Shown piece by piece: positions 1 through 5,401 of a stretch of 5,401 nucleotides of DNA (the stretch's first letter is position 1; each line of letters opens with the position of its first letter). Both the position numbers and the translations under genes were made by a program. Below the pieces are notes generated by a model that worked only from the letters and a program-made list of their open reading frames with translations, ran no database searches and was not told the DNA's origin. Source of the stretch: Bryobacterales bacterium (GTDB lineage Bacteria > Acidobacteriota > Terriglobia > Bryobacterales > Bryobacteraceae); NCBI GenBank assembly GCA_016789785.1, contig JAEUQE010000370.1, positions 1 to 5,401 of the forward strand, given 5' to 3'.

Positions 1-238
1 AGTTGCGAAAGCCCTGCAGGCTCGCGCGCATGGATGCTTCGGTCCAGGTAGTCTCTGAAGCAAGCAGGTCCCGCTCGATCTTCTCAAGATTCGTCAACTG
101 CGAATTCGTCAGGCCGGATGCCGTGATCTTCTTCACAGCGTCCAGTGCATCCTTCGCAGTCTTGTCTCGCGACTCGTTGTAGAGAATGTGCTGCGAGAAT
201 AACGGTGATGCGATCACCAACAGCAGAAAGGGATTCAT
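1..238 (-). CDS. Putative secreted protein of unknown function, N-terminal part only
   Basis: On the minus strand an ATG at 238-236 opens a frame that stays open to the left edge, giving 79 codons without a stop. The protein begins MNPFLLLVIASPLFSQ, a short hydrophobic stretch ending in small residues that looks like a cleavable signal peptide, although the usual positive charge after Met is missing. The rest is polar and probably helical, rich in Lys, Asp, Glu, Thr and Ser, with spaced leucines (for example LTNLEKIERDLL at about residues 49-60). No catalytic motif or known domain is recognisable. The gene diverges from the PolX gene across a gap of about 97 bases. There is no convincing Shine-Dalgarno sequence before the ATG. 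The call rests on the open frame, the signal-like start and the divergent position; the C-terminus lies outside the window. A secreted or periplasmic location is inference. Confidence 0.6.
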   Translation of the reverse strand, partial: MNPFLLLVIASPLFSQHILYNESRDKTAKDALDAVKKITASGLTNSQLTNLEKIERDLLASETTWTEASMRASLQGFRN

Positions 239-317
239 GTTTTGCGTTCGAAAACTGGTTTGCTGATTGAATCACAGTGCCTCTCGCTGTGCAAGCAGCT
301 TCGAATTCGCCAGACGT

Positions 318-323
318 TACAAT
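318..323 (+). promoter_or_regulatory. Candidate -10 box (TACAAT) for the polX operon
   Basis: TACAAT matches the sigma-70 type -10 consensus at five of six positions and sits in the divergent gap just before the PolX start at 336. No good -35 hexamer lies 16-18 bases upstream (the region around 294-301 reads like GCAGCT). If used, transcription would begin near 330 and leave a leader of only about six bases, so the mRNA would be nearly leaderless. Position and match are seen; promoter function is inference. Confidence 0.3.
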
Positions 324-335
324 CAGAGTGTCCAC

Positions 336-2072
336 ATGGAGAATCGTGAAATCGCGCAGATGCTCGCGGAGACCGCCGACCTGATGGAGATTGCGGGCGA
401 GGACTCGTTCCGCATTCGCAGCTATCGCAATGGCGCATCCGCGATCGAAGGCTATCCCGAGCGCATCGAAGACGTGCTCCGGAATCCCGCAAAAAAGGTG
501 ACCGACATTCCGGGCATCGGGAAGGGACTCGCCGCCGTGCTGCAGGAAATCATCACCCGCGGCTCGTTCGAACGGCGTGACGAAATGCTCGAACGCTATC
601 CGCCCACAGCGCTCGAGATGCTGAAGATCCAAGGCCTCGGCCCGAAGAGTATCGCTCTCATCTGGGAACATTTCCGTGTCTCCACGATTGATGGGCTTGA
701 GCGCTTATGCCGCGAGCACAAGCTGCAAACCCTGCCGCGCATGGGCGCAAAGCTGGAAGAAAAAGTGATCCGTTCGATCGCGCAATACCGGCAGAGCGCC
801 GGGCGCTTCCTTCTGCACTTCGCCGAGCAGACTGCGATGGAGTTGACGGCCCACTTGAAGGAGATCCCGGGCGTGGAACAGATCACGCCGGCCGGCAGCC
901 TTCGCCGCGGCAAAGAGACCGTCGGCGATCTCGACTTGTTAATTACGGGCCCTGGTGCTGCCGACGCTCTCGATGCATTCGTCAAATATCCGAGAGTGCA
1001 CGAAGTGTTGGTGCGGGGCGAGAACAAAGCGAGCGCGAAGGTCGGTCTGGAGGGACTGCAGGTGGATGTGCGCGCGCTGCCACGCGAGAGTTTCGGCGCC
1101 GCCCTGCAATACTTCTCCGGCAGCAAGGAGCACAACATCGCGCTCCGCAACCGTGCCATCCGAATGGGCTTTTCGCTCAATGAATATGGCCTGTTCCGCC
1201 TCGGTCCGGACGGCAAAGCAACCAGCGAACGTGTCGCGGGCGAGACGGAAGAGCAGATCTATGAAGTGTTGGGCCTCGATTGGATTCCGCCGGAGTTGCG
1301 CGAAAACCAGGGCGAAATCGATGCGGCCGAGCAGCACACATTGCCGAAGCTGATCGAACGCGCTGACATTCGTGGCGACCTGCATATGCACACCACGGAA
1401 ACGGACGGCCGCGCAACGCTGGAGGAGATGGCCGGTCACTGCCGCGATCTCGGCTATCAATATCTCGCCATCACGGATCACTCGAAGGCTCTCGCAATGG
1501 CGAACGGTTTGGACGAGAAGCGCGTGGTGGCGTTTGCCTCGCGCGTGCGCCAACTGAATGGGGATCTCGGCATCCGCGTCTTCTCCGGGATCGAGTGCGA
1601 TATCCGCCGCGACGGCACAATGGATCTCGAAAACGATGCGCTGGCCGAACTCGACTACGTGATCGCAAGCGTCCACAGCCACATGAATCTGGAATCTGCT
1701 GAAATGACGGATCGTCTGCTGCATGCGCTGGAATGCCCGCATGTGCGCGCGCTCGGCCACCCGACCGGCCGCGTGCTGCTGCATCGCGACGGCTACCCTT
1801 ACGACTTCGAGAAAGTGGCTCGCGAAGCCGCTCGCCGCAGCGTATTTCTCGAGATCAACGCTAGCCCGGAGCGCCTCGACATCCATGCTCCGTTGATCCG
1901 TCTGGCAAAGTCGCTTGGCTGCAAGTTCGTCATCTCCACCGATGCGCATCATCCGAAACATCTGCTAAACATGCACTTCGGTGTGTCGATGGCGCGGCGC
2001 GGCTGGCTTACCTCCGCTGATGTGCTGAACACGCTTCCCGTCGAAGAATTCCAAAAGGCAATCCGGTCCTAA
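336..2072 (+). CDS. polX: DNA polymerase X family (PolX) with C-terminal PHP exonuclease domain
   Basis: A 578-residue bacterial family X DNA polymerase, close to the usual length of about 570-575. Such enzymes fill short gaps in DNA, probably in base excision repair, and the PHP domain is a Mn-dependent 3'-5' exonuclease. The N-terminal domain has helix-hairpin-helix segments near residues 55-72 (VTDIPGIGKG) and 96-113 (LKIQGLGPKS), with a further similar turn near 130-148. The palm has GSLRRGKETVGDLD at 187-200, with metal-binding D198 and D200 and the third Asp at D244 (LQVDVR). The nucleotide-binding segment YFSGSKEHNIALRNRA starts at 259. In the PHP domain all nine expected metal ligands appear: H350, H352, D357, H382, E420, H447, H475, D536 and H538. 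ATG 336 was chosen because MENREIAQML is the usual family start; a TTG at 267 in the same frame adds 23 atypical residues. Only a weak Shine-Dalgarno (CAGAG, 324-328) precedes it. The stop overlaps the next start by one base (TAATG). Confidence 0.96.
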   Translation: MENREIAQMLAETADLMEIAGEDSFRIRSYRNGASAIEGYPERIEDVLRNPAKKVTDIPGIGKGLAAVLQEIITRGSFERRDEMLERYPPTALEMLKIQGLGPKSIALIWEHFRVSTIDGLERLCREHKLQTLPRMGAKLEEKVIRSIAQYRQSAGRFLLHFAEQTAMELTAHLKEIPGVEQITPAGSLRRGKETVGDLDLLITGPGAADALDAFVKYPRVHEVLVRGENKASAKVGLEGLQVDVRALPRESFGAALQYFSGSKEHNIALRNRAIRMGFSLNEYGLFRLGPDGKATSERVAGETEEQIYEVLGLDWIPPELRENQGEIDAAEQHTLPKLIERADIRGDLHMHTTETDGRATLEEMAGHCRDLGYQYLAITDHSKALAMANGLDEKRVVAFASRVRQLNGDLGIRVFSGIECDIRRDGTMDLENDALAELDYVIASVHSHMNLESAEMTDRLLHALECPHVRALGHPTGRVLLHRDGYPYDFEKVAREAARRSVFLEINASPERLDIHAPLIRLAKSLGCKFVISTDAHHPKHLLNMHFGVSMARRGWLTSADVLNTLPVEEFQKAIRS

Positions 2073-3433
2073 TGAAACATTTCGCAGCGTTTCTGTTTTT
2101 GAGTCTGCTGCCCCTGATGGCGGACTCCGGCGTCAACGTGCCGTTTGAAAAGTACAAACTGCCGAACGGCCTTCGTGTGATTCTTGCGCCCGACAACACC
2201 GTTCCCATCGTGACCGTCTACGTGATCTACGGCGTGGGCGCGCGTTCCGAAGAGAAGGGCCGCACCGGTTTTGCACACCTCTTCGAGCACATGATGTTCC
2301 AGGGCTCCGCCAACGCGCCGAAGGGTGTCCACTTCAAGACCGTGGAATCGAACGGCGGCACACTCAATGGCAGTACGCATCCCGACTACACCGACTACTT
2401 CGAGATTCTGCCCTCGAACAAACTGGCCGTGGCCTTGTGGCTCGAGTCCGACCGCATGCGCTCCCTCGCCATCACGAAAGAGAATCTCGACAACCAGAAG
2501 GAAGCAGTGAAGCAGGAGCGCCGTCTGAATTTCGACAATCAGCCGTATGCCACTGCTGTATCCGACGTCTTCCCGATGCTCGCCTTCCGCAACTGGTCAA
2601 ACGCGCACTCCATCATCGGAAGTTTTGAAGACTTGAATGCCGCCACCGTGGACGACGTTTCAAAGTTCTTCAAGACCTATTACGCGCCGAACAACGCCGT
2701 GCTGACGATCGCCGGCGACATCAAGCCATCGGAAGTGAAGAAGCTCATCGACGGATACTTCGGCGACATTCCTTCTCAGCCTCAGCCCAAGTCGCCTGAC
2801 CTGACCGAGCCTGAACAGAAGGAGCCGCGCTGGCAGACCTATAAGGATGCGCTCGCACGTGTTCCCGGCGCCCTGGTGGCGTATCCAGGGCCGAAGCGGC
2901 GCTCTCCCGACTACTATGCGCTTGTGATGCTGGACGTCGTGCTGACCGGAGGCGAGAGTTCACGCTTGTATCTCAGCATGGTGAAAGGCAGGAAGTCGCT
3001 GCTGGGCTTTGAGACGAATCTCGGCTTTCCTTTTGGCAATCCACAGGACTACAAGGATCCCGGCATGTGGGCCGGCTTTCTCTTTCACAATCCTGGCTTC
3101 AACGGAAAACAGATCGTGGCTCAATTCGAAGAAGAGATCGAGAAGCTGAAGTCCACGCCGGTGGATGCGAAGGAACTCGAACGTGCGCGGGCGACGTTCC
3201 GCGCGGGCCGAATCCGCGCGCTGCAATCCACCACCACGCGCGCCAATCTTCTCGCGCAGTACGAGTTGCTGGATGGCGATCCAGGCCACATCAATAGCGA
3301 GCTTGAGAAATTTCTCTCCGTCACGCCACAACAGATGCAGGAGGCCGCGCGCAAGTACTTCCCGAAGGAGAAACAATCTGTTCTTGAGATCGTGCCCGCT
3401 CCGTCAGCACCGCCGGCAAAGGAGAAGAAGTAG
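2072..3433 (+). CDS. M16 family zinc metallopeptidase, catalytic subunit, exported
   Basis: A 453-residue peptidase of the M16 (pitrilysin/insulinase-like) family, of the short two-domain type. It starts with a signal peptide (MKHFAAFLFLSLLPLMA, likely cut after A17), so it should act in the periplasm. The inverted zinc motif HxxEH is intact as H69-L-F-E72-H73, inside GFAHLFEHMMFQG, and the third zinc ligand is E149 (VKQERR), 76 residues after H73 as expected. The C-terminal half has the M16_C region with LTGGESSRLY at 291-300. The R-x6-Y pair that binds substrate in many M16 enzymes is not seen; the matching stretch reads MVKGRKSLLGF (303-313). The tail is Pro/Ala/Lys-rich (VPAPSAPPAKEKK). 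It starts on the last base of the polX stop and abuts the next M16 gene exactly. Its neighbour supplies the missing pair, so it is probably the active half of a heterodimer. Peptide substrates are not known. Confidence 0.93.
   Translation: MKHFAAFLFLSLLPLMADSGVNVPFEKYKLPNGLRVILAPDNTVPIVTVYVIYGVGARSEEKGRTGFAHLFEHMMFQGSANAPKGVHFKTVESNGGTLNGSTHPDYTDYFEILPSNKLAVALWLESDRMRSLAITKENLDNQKEAVKQERRLNFDNQPYATAVSDVFPMLAFRNWSNAHSIIGSFEDLNAATVDDVSKFFKTYYAPNNAVLTIAGDIKPSEVKKLIDGYFGDIPSQPQPKSPDLTEPEQKEPRWQTYKDALARVPGALVAYPGPKRRSPDYYALVMLDVVLTGGESSRLYLSMVKGRKSLLGFETNLGFPFGNPQDYKDPGMWAGFLFHNPGFNGKQIVAQFEEEIEKLKSTPVDAKELERARATFRAGRIRALQSTTTRANLLAQYELLDGDPGHINSELEKFLSVTPQQMQEAARKYFPKEKQSVLEIVPAPSAPPAKEKK
3420..3424 (+). 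promoter_or_regulatory. Shine-Dalgarno sequence AGGAG for the second M16 gene
   Basis: AGGAG, within AAAGGAG at 3418-3424, lies nine bases before the ATG at 3434 and inside the last codons of the preceding gene. It is the clearest ribosome binding site in the window and supports the start at 3434. Confidence 0.7.
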
Positions 3434-4831
3434 ATGAAGCTCACAACCACGTTGACCCTCATCGGCGTCCTTTGCGCCTGTTCGAGCCAGCCGAAGATCG
3501 ATCGCACAAAGGCGCCGGACACGCCTCCGCTGGCGCCCGTGAAGCTGCCCGCGCCGCGGGAATCGAAGCTCGATAACGGGCTCGGCATTGTGATGGTGCC
3601 CGACTCGCGATTGCCGCTGGTGACGATGAGGCTTGTGTTTCGCGGCGGCTCGCGTCTGGATCCGCAGGCTCAGCCTGGGCTCGCCGAAACCGTCGCTTCC
3701 CTCATGAAGGCGGGCACGCCCTCACGCTCGGCCCAGAAGATCGCCGAGGAACTCGCGGTGATCGGCGGCACGCTTGATGCGAACGCCACGCCAGATGCTA
3801 TGTGGGTTTCAGGCTCGGTTCTTGCCGAGCACACGGGTGCGCTACTTGAGATCACAGCCGACATCGTGCGCAATAGCAACTTTCCTCAGGATGAGATCGA
3901 TCTTCGCAAGCAGAATCGCATTCAGGAACTCGAGTTGCAGCGCAGCCAGGCGGAGACGTTGGGCGATGAAAAACTACATGCCGTCGTGTTCGGCTCTCAT
4001 CCCCTTTCGCGCACCTTGCCAACCCCACAGTCGATTCTGTCGATCCGGCAGCAGGATCTGCTGCGGTTCCGCGAGCAGAACATCACGCCATCAAACGCCG
4101 TGCTGATCGTGGTGGGGGCACTTCCGGCCAACATCACTGACATGATCGGGTCGCGGCTTGGTGACTGGCCCAAGAAGGATGTGACTCCGGCAGCCAGTGC
4201 GGAGTTGCCGAAACCTACGCGTTCGCTGACTTTGATCGACCGTCCAGGTTCGGCCCAAGTCGACATCCTTGCCGGGCACCTCGGTGTGACCCGCACGGAC
4301 CCCGACTACTTCCCCTTGCTCGTGGCAAGCAACATCCTGGGAGGCGGCGCGAGTTCCCGCATGTTCGTCAACATCCGTGAGAAGCAGGGCTTTGCGTACA
4401 ACGCGGGCGCGCATCATGCGCCGTATCGCGACACGGGCTTCTTCACGGCGACCACTCAGGTCCGCGAGGAAGTACTTGAGCCCGCGATGAAATCAGTTTT
4501 CGCGGAGATGGATCGGATGGCGGGCGAGCCTGTACCCGCCGAAGAGTTGAGCAACGTGAAGAACTACCTGAACGGCACGTTCGTAATGAATTTCGCGAGC
4601 CAGGATGGGGTCGCGAGCCAGCTTGCCAGCAATCGCGTAAACGAACTTCCTCCCGATTATCTGGAGAAGTACGTCACGCGCATTCGCTCCGTGGAGCCGG
4701 ATCAGATTCAAAAGGCCGCCGCGAAGTACTTGAGTTCCGCCGATGCATCCGTGGTGATTGTGGGCGACGCTTCAAGGATCCGGAAAACGGTGGAGAAGTT
4801 CGGCAAGGTGACGGTAGAGAAGGCCAAATGA
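3434..4831 (+). CDS. M16 family lipoprotein, non-catalytic partner subunit
   Basis: A 465-residue M16 protein whose ATG follows directly on the upstream stop (TAGATG). The start MKLTTTLTLIGVLCACSS is a lipoprotein signal; the lipobox LCAC points to C16 as the lipidated residue, with S17 next, followed by a Pro-rich linker (about 27-41). The zinc motif is lost: a gapless alignment of GLAETVASLMKAG (82-94) with the partner's GFAHLFEHMMFQG replaces H, E and H by E85, A88 and S89. A Glu remains at the third-ligand position (E165). The C-terminal half is well kept: LGGGASSRMF (302-311) and REKQGFAY, giving the R315-x6-Y322 pair used for substrate binding in M16 enzymes. In known heterodimeric M16 proteases (for example Sphingomonas Sph2681/Sph2682) one subunit carries HxxEH and the other the R/Y pair. 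I infer that this is the substrate-binding and membrane-anchoring half for the protein encoded just upstream. Its stop overlaps the Nudix start by four bases. Confidence 0.92.
   Translation: MKLTTTLTLIGVLCACSSQPKIDRTKAPDTPPLAPVKLPAPRESKLDNGLGIVMVPDSRLPLVTMRLVFRGGSRLDPQAQPGLAETVASLMKAGTPSRSAQKIAEELAVIGGTLDANATPDAMWVSGSVLAEHTGALLEITADIVRNSNFPQDEIDLRKQNRIQELELQRSQAETLGDEKLHAVVFGSHPLSRTLPTPQSILSIRQQDLLRFREQNITPSNAVLIVVGALPANITDMIGSRLGDWPKKDVTPAASAELPKPTRSLTLIDRPGSAQVDILAGHLGVTRTDPDYFPLLVASNILGGGASSRMFVNIREKQGFAYNAGAHHAPYRDTGFFTATTQVREEVLEPAMKSVFAEMDRMAGEPVPAEELSNVKNYLNGTFVMNFASQDGVASQLASNRVNELPPDYLEKYVTRIRSVEPDQIQKAAAKYLSSADASVVIVGDASRIRKTVEKFGKVTVEKAK
4817..4823 (+). promoter_or_regulatory. Probable Shine-Dalgarno sequence GAGAAGG for the Nudix gene
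   Basis: GAGAAGG lies four bases before the ATG at 4828, inside the end of the upstream M16 gene. The purine run and short spacing fit a ribosome binding site and support 4828 over the later in-frame ATG at 4855. Confidence 0.45.
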
Positions 4832-5352
4832 AGAAGCTGCTCTCGCGCAAGGTGATGCTGAAGACGCCGATCTTTCACGTCACCGATAATTGGTTGCTCG
4901 ATCCGGAAGGGCACAAGATCCGCCGCATCATGGTGGAGCATGGCGGATCCACCGTCGTGATGCCAGTCGATGCCGAGGGGCGAATCTGTCTGGTGCGGCA
5001 GTATCGTTACCCTGCACTGGACTACCTCTGGGAGTTGCCCGCGGGCATGATTGACGCGGGTGAAACCGCACTGCAGGCGGCCAAGCGCGAACTCGCCGAA
5101 GAGACCGGGTTGCGCGCTTCAAAGTGGAAGCGTCTGATTGAGTTTCTGCCGAGCCCCGGATTCCAGCAGGAGAAGATGACCATCTTCCTTGCACGTGGGT
5201 TGAAGTCGGGAGTAGCGAATCCGACCGAAGATGAGCGGCTGCAAGTGAAGTGGTTCCAGCCGGAATGGATTGAACAACAGATTCGCCGCGGAAAGATCCG
5301 CGACGCGAAGACGATCATTGCGATGTACGCCTATGAGCATTTCGGAAAATGA
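4828..5352 (+). CDS. Nudix hydrolase, ADP-ribose pyrophosphatase type
   Basis: A 174-residue Nudix hydrolase with no signal peptide, so cytoplasmic. The Nudix box GX5EX7REUXEEXGU is perfect at residues 73-95: G73, E79, R87-E88-L89, E91-E92, G94, L95. These glutamates bind the Mg ions that drive cleavage of a nucleoside diphosphate linked to another group. Two further features point to the ADP-ribose pyrophosphatase subgroup: VRQYRYP at 56-62, and PSPGFQQE at 108-115, placing a Pro about 15 residues after the box. The likely reaction is ADP-ribose to AMP and ribose 5-phosphate, but related sugar nucleotides are possible and sequence alone does not fix the substrate. The start at 4828 overlaps the previous stop (ATGA), and the N-terminal LSRKVMLKTPIFHV matches the usual opening strand of the subgroup, so the later ATG at 4855 is unlikely. 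Its 3' end overlaps a further open frame starting at 5333. Confidence 0.93.
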   Translation: MKKLLSRKVMLKTPIFHVTDNWLLDPEGHKIRRIMVEHGGSTVVMPVDAEGRICLVRQYRYPALDYLWELPAGMIDAGETALQAAKRELAEETGLRASKWKRLIEFLPSPGFQQEKMTIFLARGLKSGVANPTEDERLQVKWFQPEWIEQQIRRGKIRDAKTIIAMYAYEHFGK

Positions 5353-5401
5353 CAGCCAACTGCTGCGGGTGATTGATGACGCCTGGCGGCAAGCCGTCTC
5401 G
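5333..5401 (+). CDS. Start of a further gene, N-terminal 23 residues only
   Basis: An ATG at 5333 opens a frame, shifted by one from the Nudix gene, that stays open to the right edge: MSISENDSQLLRVIDDAWRQ and three more residues. The sequence has a sensible polar, amphipathic helical character and no signal peptide. It overlaps the Nudix gene by 20 bases. The ATG at 5349 is not an alternative, since its frame stops within eight codons; GTG at 5369 is a possible later start in the same frame. No clear Shine-Dalgarno is visible before 5333, so coupling to Nudix translation is likely. The D-x-x-L-L-R-x-I-D-x-A pattern faintly recalls the start of some YkgJ-type cysteine-cluster proteins, but this is far too short to name the family. 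Confidence 0.45.
   Translation, partial: MSISENDSQLLRVIDDAWRQAVS

Larger units (their letters stand above)
336..5401 (+). other. Predicted operon: polX, M16 catalytic, M16 lipoprotein, Nudix, next gene
   Basis: Five consecutive plus-strand frames have junctions of -1, 0, -4 and -20 bases, leaving no room for internal terminators or stand-alone promoters between genes. No hairpin followed by a T-run was seen at any junction. Translation of each gene is probably coupled to the one before. Promoters inside coding sequence cannot be excluded. Confidence 0.75.

Noticed and set aside
267..335. TTG start extending PolX by 23 residues
   Set aside because: The added residues (beginning MNHSASRCAS) do not resemble a family N-terminus, while MENREIAQ at 336 does. 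The extension would also cover the candidate promoter.
84..671. Minus-strand frame of 195 codons spanning the divergent gap
   Set aside because: It covers the start of polX and lies in a different frame from the signal-peptide-bearing minus-strand gene, which better explains 1-238.
939..1961. Long minus-strand open frame of 340 codons inside polX
   Set aside because: It is fully antisense to a gene with intact polymerase and PHP motifs; such frames are common shadows of GC-rich codon bias, and the translation shows no domain.
2050..2072. Strong ribosome binding site for the first M16 gene
   Set aside because: The only purine run (AAAAGG at 2053-2058) is about 13 bases from the ATG, too far to be convincing; coupling through TAATG is more likely.
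3121..3588. Minus-strand frame across the junction of the two M16 genes
   Set aside because: Antisense to two well-supported genes, and Ser/Arg-rich low-information translation; a shadow.
5353..5401. Terminator after the Nudix gene
   Set aside because: No hairpin with a T-run is visible, and an open reading frame runs through the region.

Overview
The window reads as ordinary chromosomal DNA from a GC-rich bacterium (roughly 60% GC by eye). Signal peptides and a lipoprotein in the set point to a cell with a periplasm. Protein style (a bacterial PolX polymerase with a PHP domain, followed by a tandem pair of M16 peptidases) and tight gene packing would suit an acidobacterium of the Solibacter/Bryobacter type. 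That placement is inference from general resemblance; no rRNA or marker gene is present to settle it.

Layout. Bases 1-238 (minus strand) hold the first 79 codons of a secreted protein of unknown function that runs off the left edge. A divergent gap of about 97 bases (239-335) follows and should contain the promoters for both directions. From 336 to the right edge all genes lie on the plus strand with no gaps: PolX DNA polymerase (336-2072), an active-type M16 zinc peptidase with a signal peptide (2072-3433), a second M16 protein that is a lipoprotein lacking the catalytic motif (3434-4831), a Nudix hydrolase of the ADP-ribose pyrophosphatase type (4828-5352), and the first 23 codons of a further gene (5333 to the edge). 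The junctions are a 1-base overlap (TAATG), exact abutment (TAGATG), a 4-base overlap (ATGA) and a 20-base overlap. This strongly suggests one translationally coupled operon.

How the genes fit. The two M16 proteins look like the two halves of one heterodimeric periplasmic protease. The first keeps the HxxEH zinc motif but lacks the substrate-binding Arg/Tyr pair. The second has lost HxxEH but keeps the R-x6-Y pair, and carries the lipid anchor. PolX (gap-filling repair polymerase with a PHP exonuclease domain) and the Nudix enzyme (nucleoside-diphosphate-sugar/ADP-ribose clean-up) are cytoplasmic and could both serve nucleotide or DNA maintenance. No obvious pathway links them to the protease, so co-transcription may reflect compact genome layout rather than shared function.

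No mobile element, RNA gene, CRISPR array or clear intrinsic terminator was seen. I do not see a wholly new system; the most interesting part is the split-active-site M16 pair and its place in a repair-gene operon.
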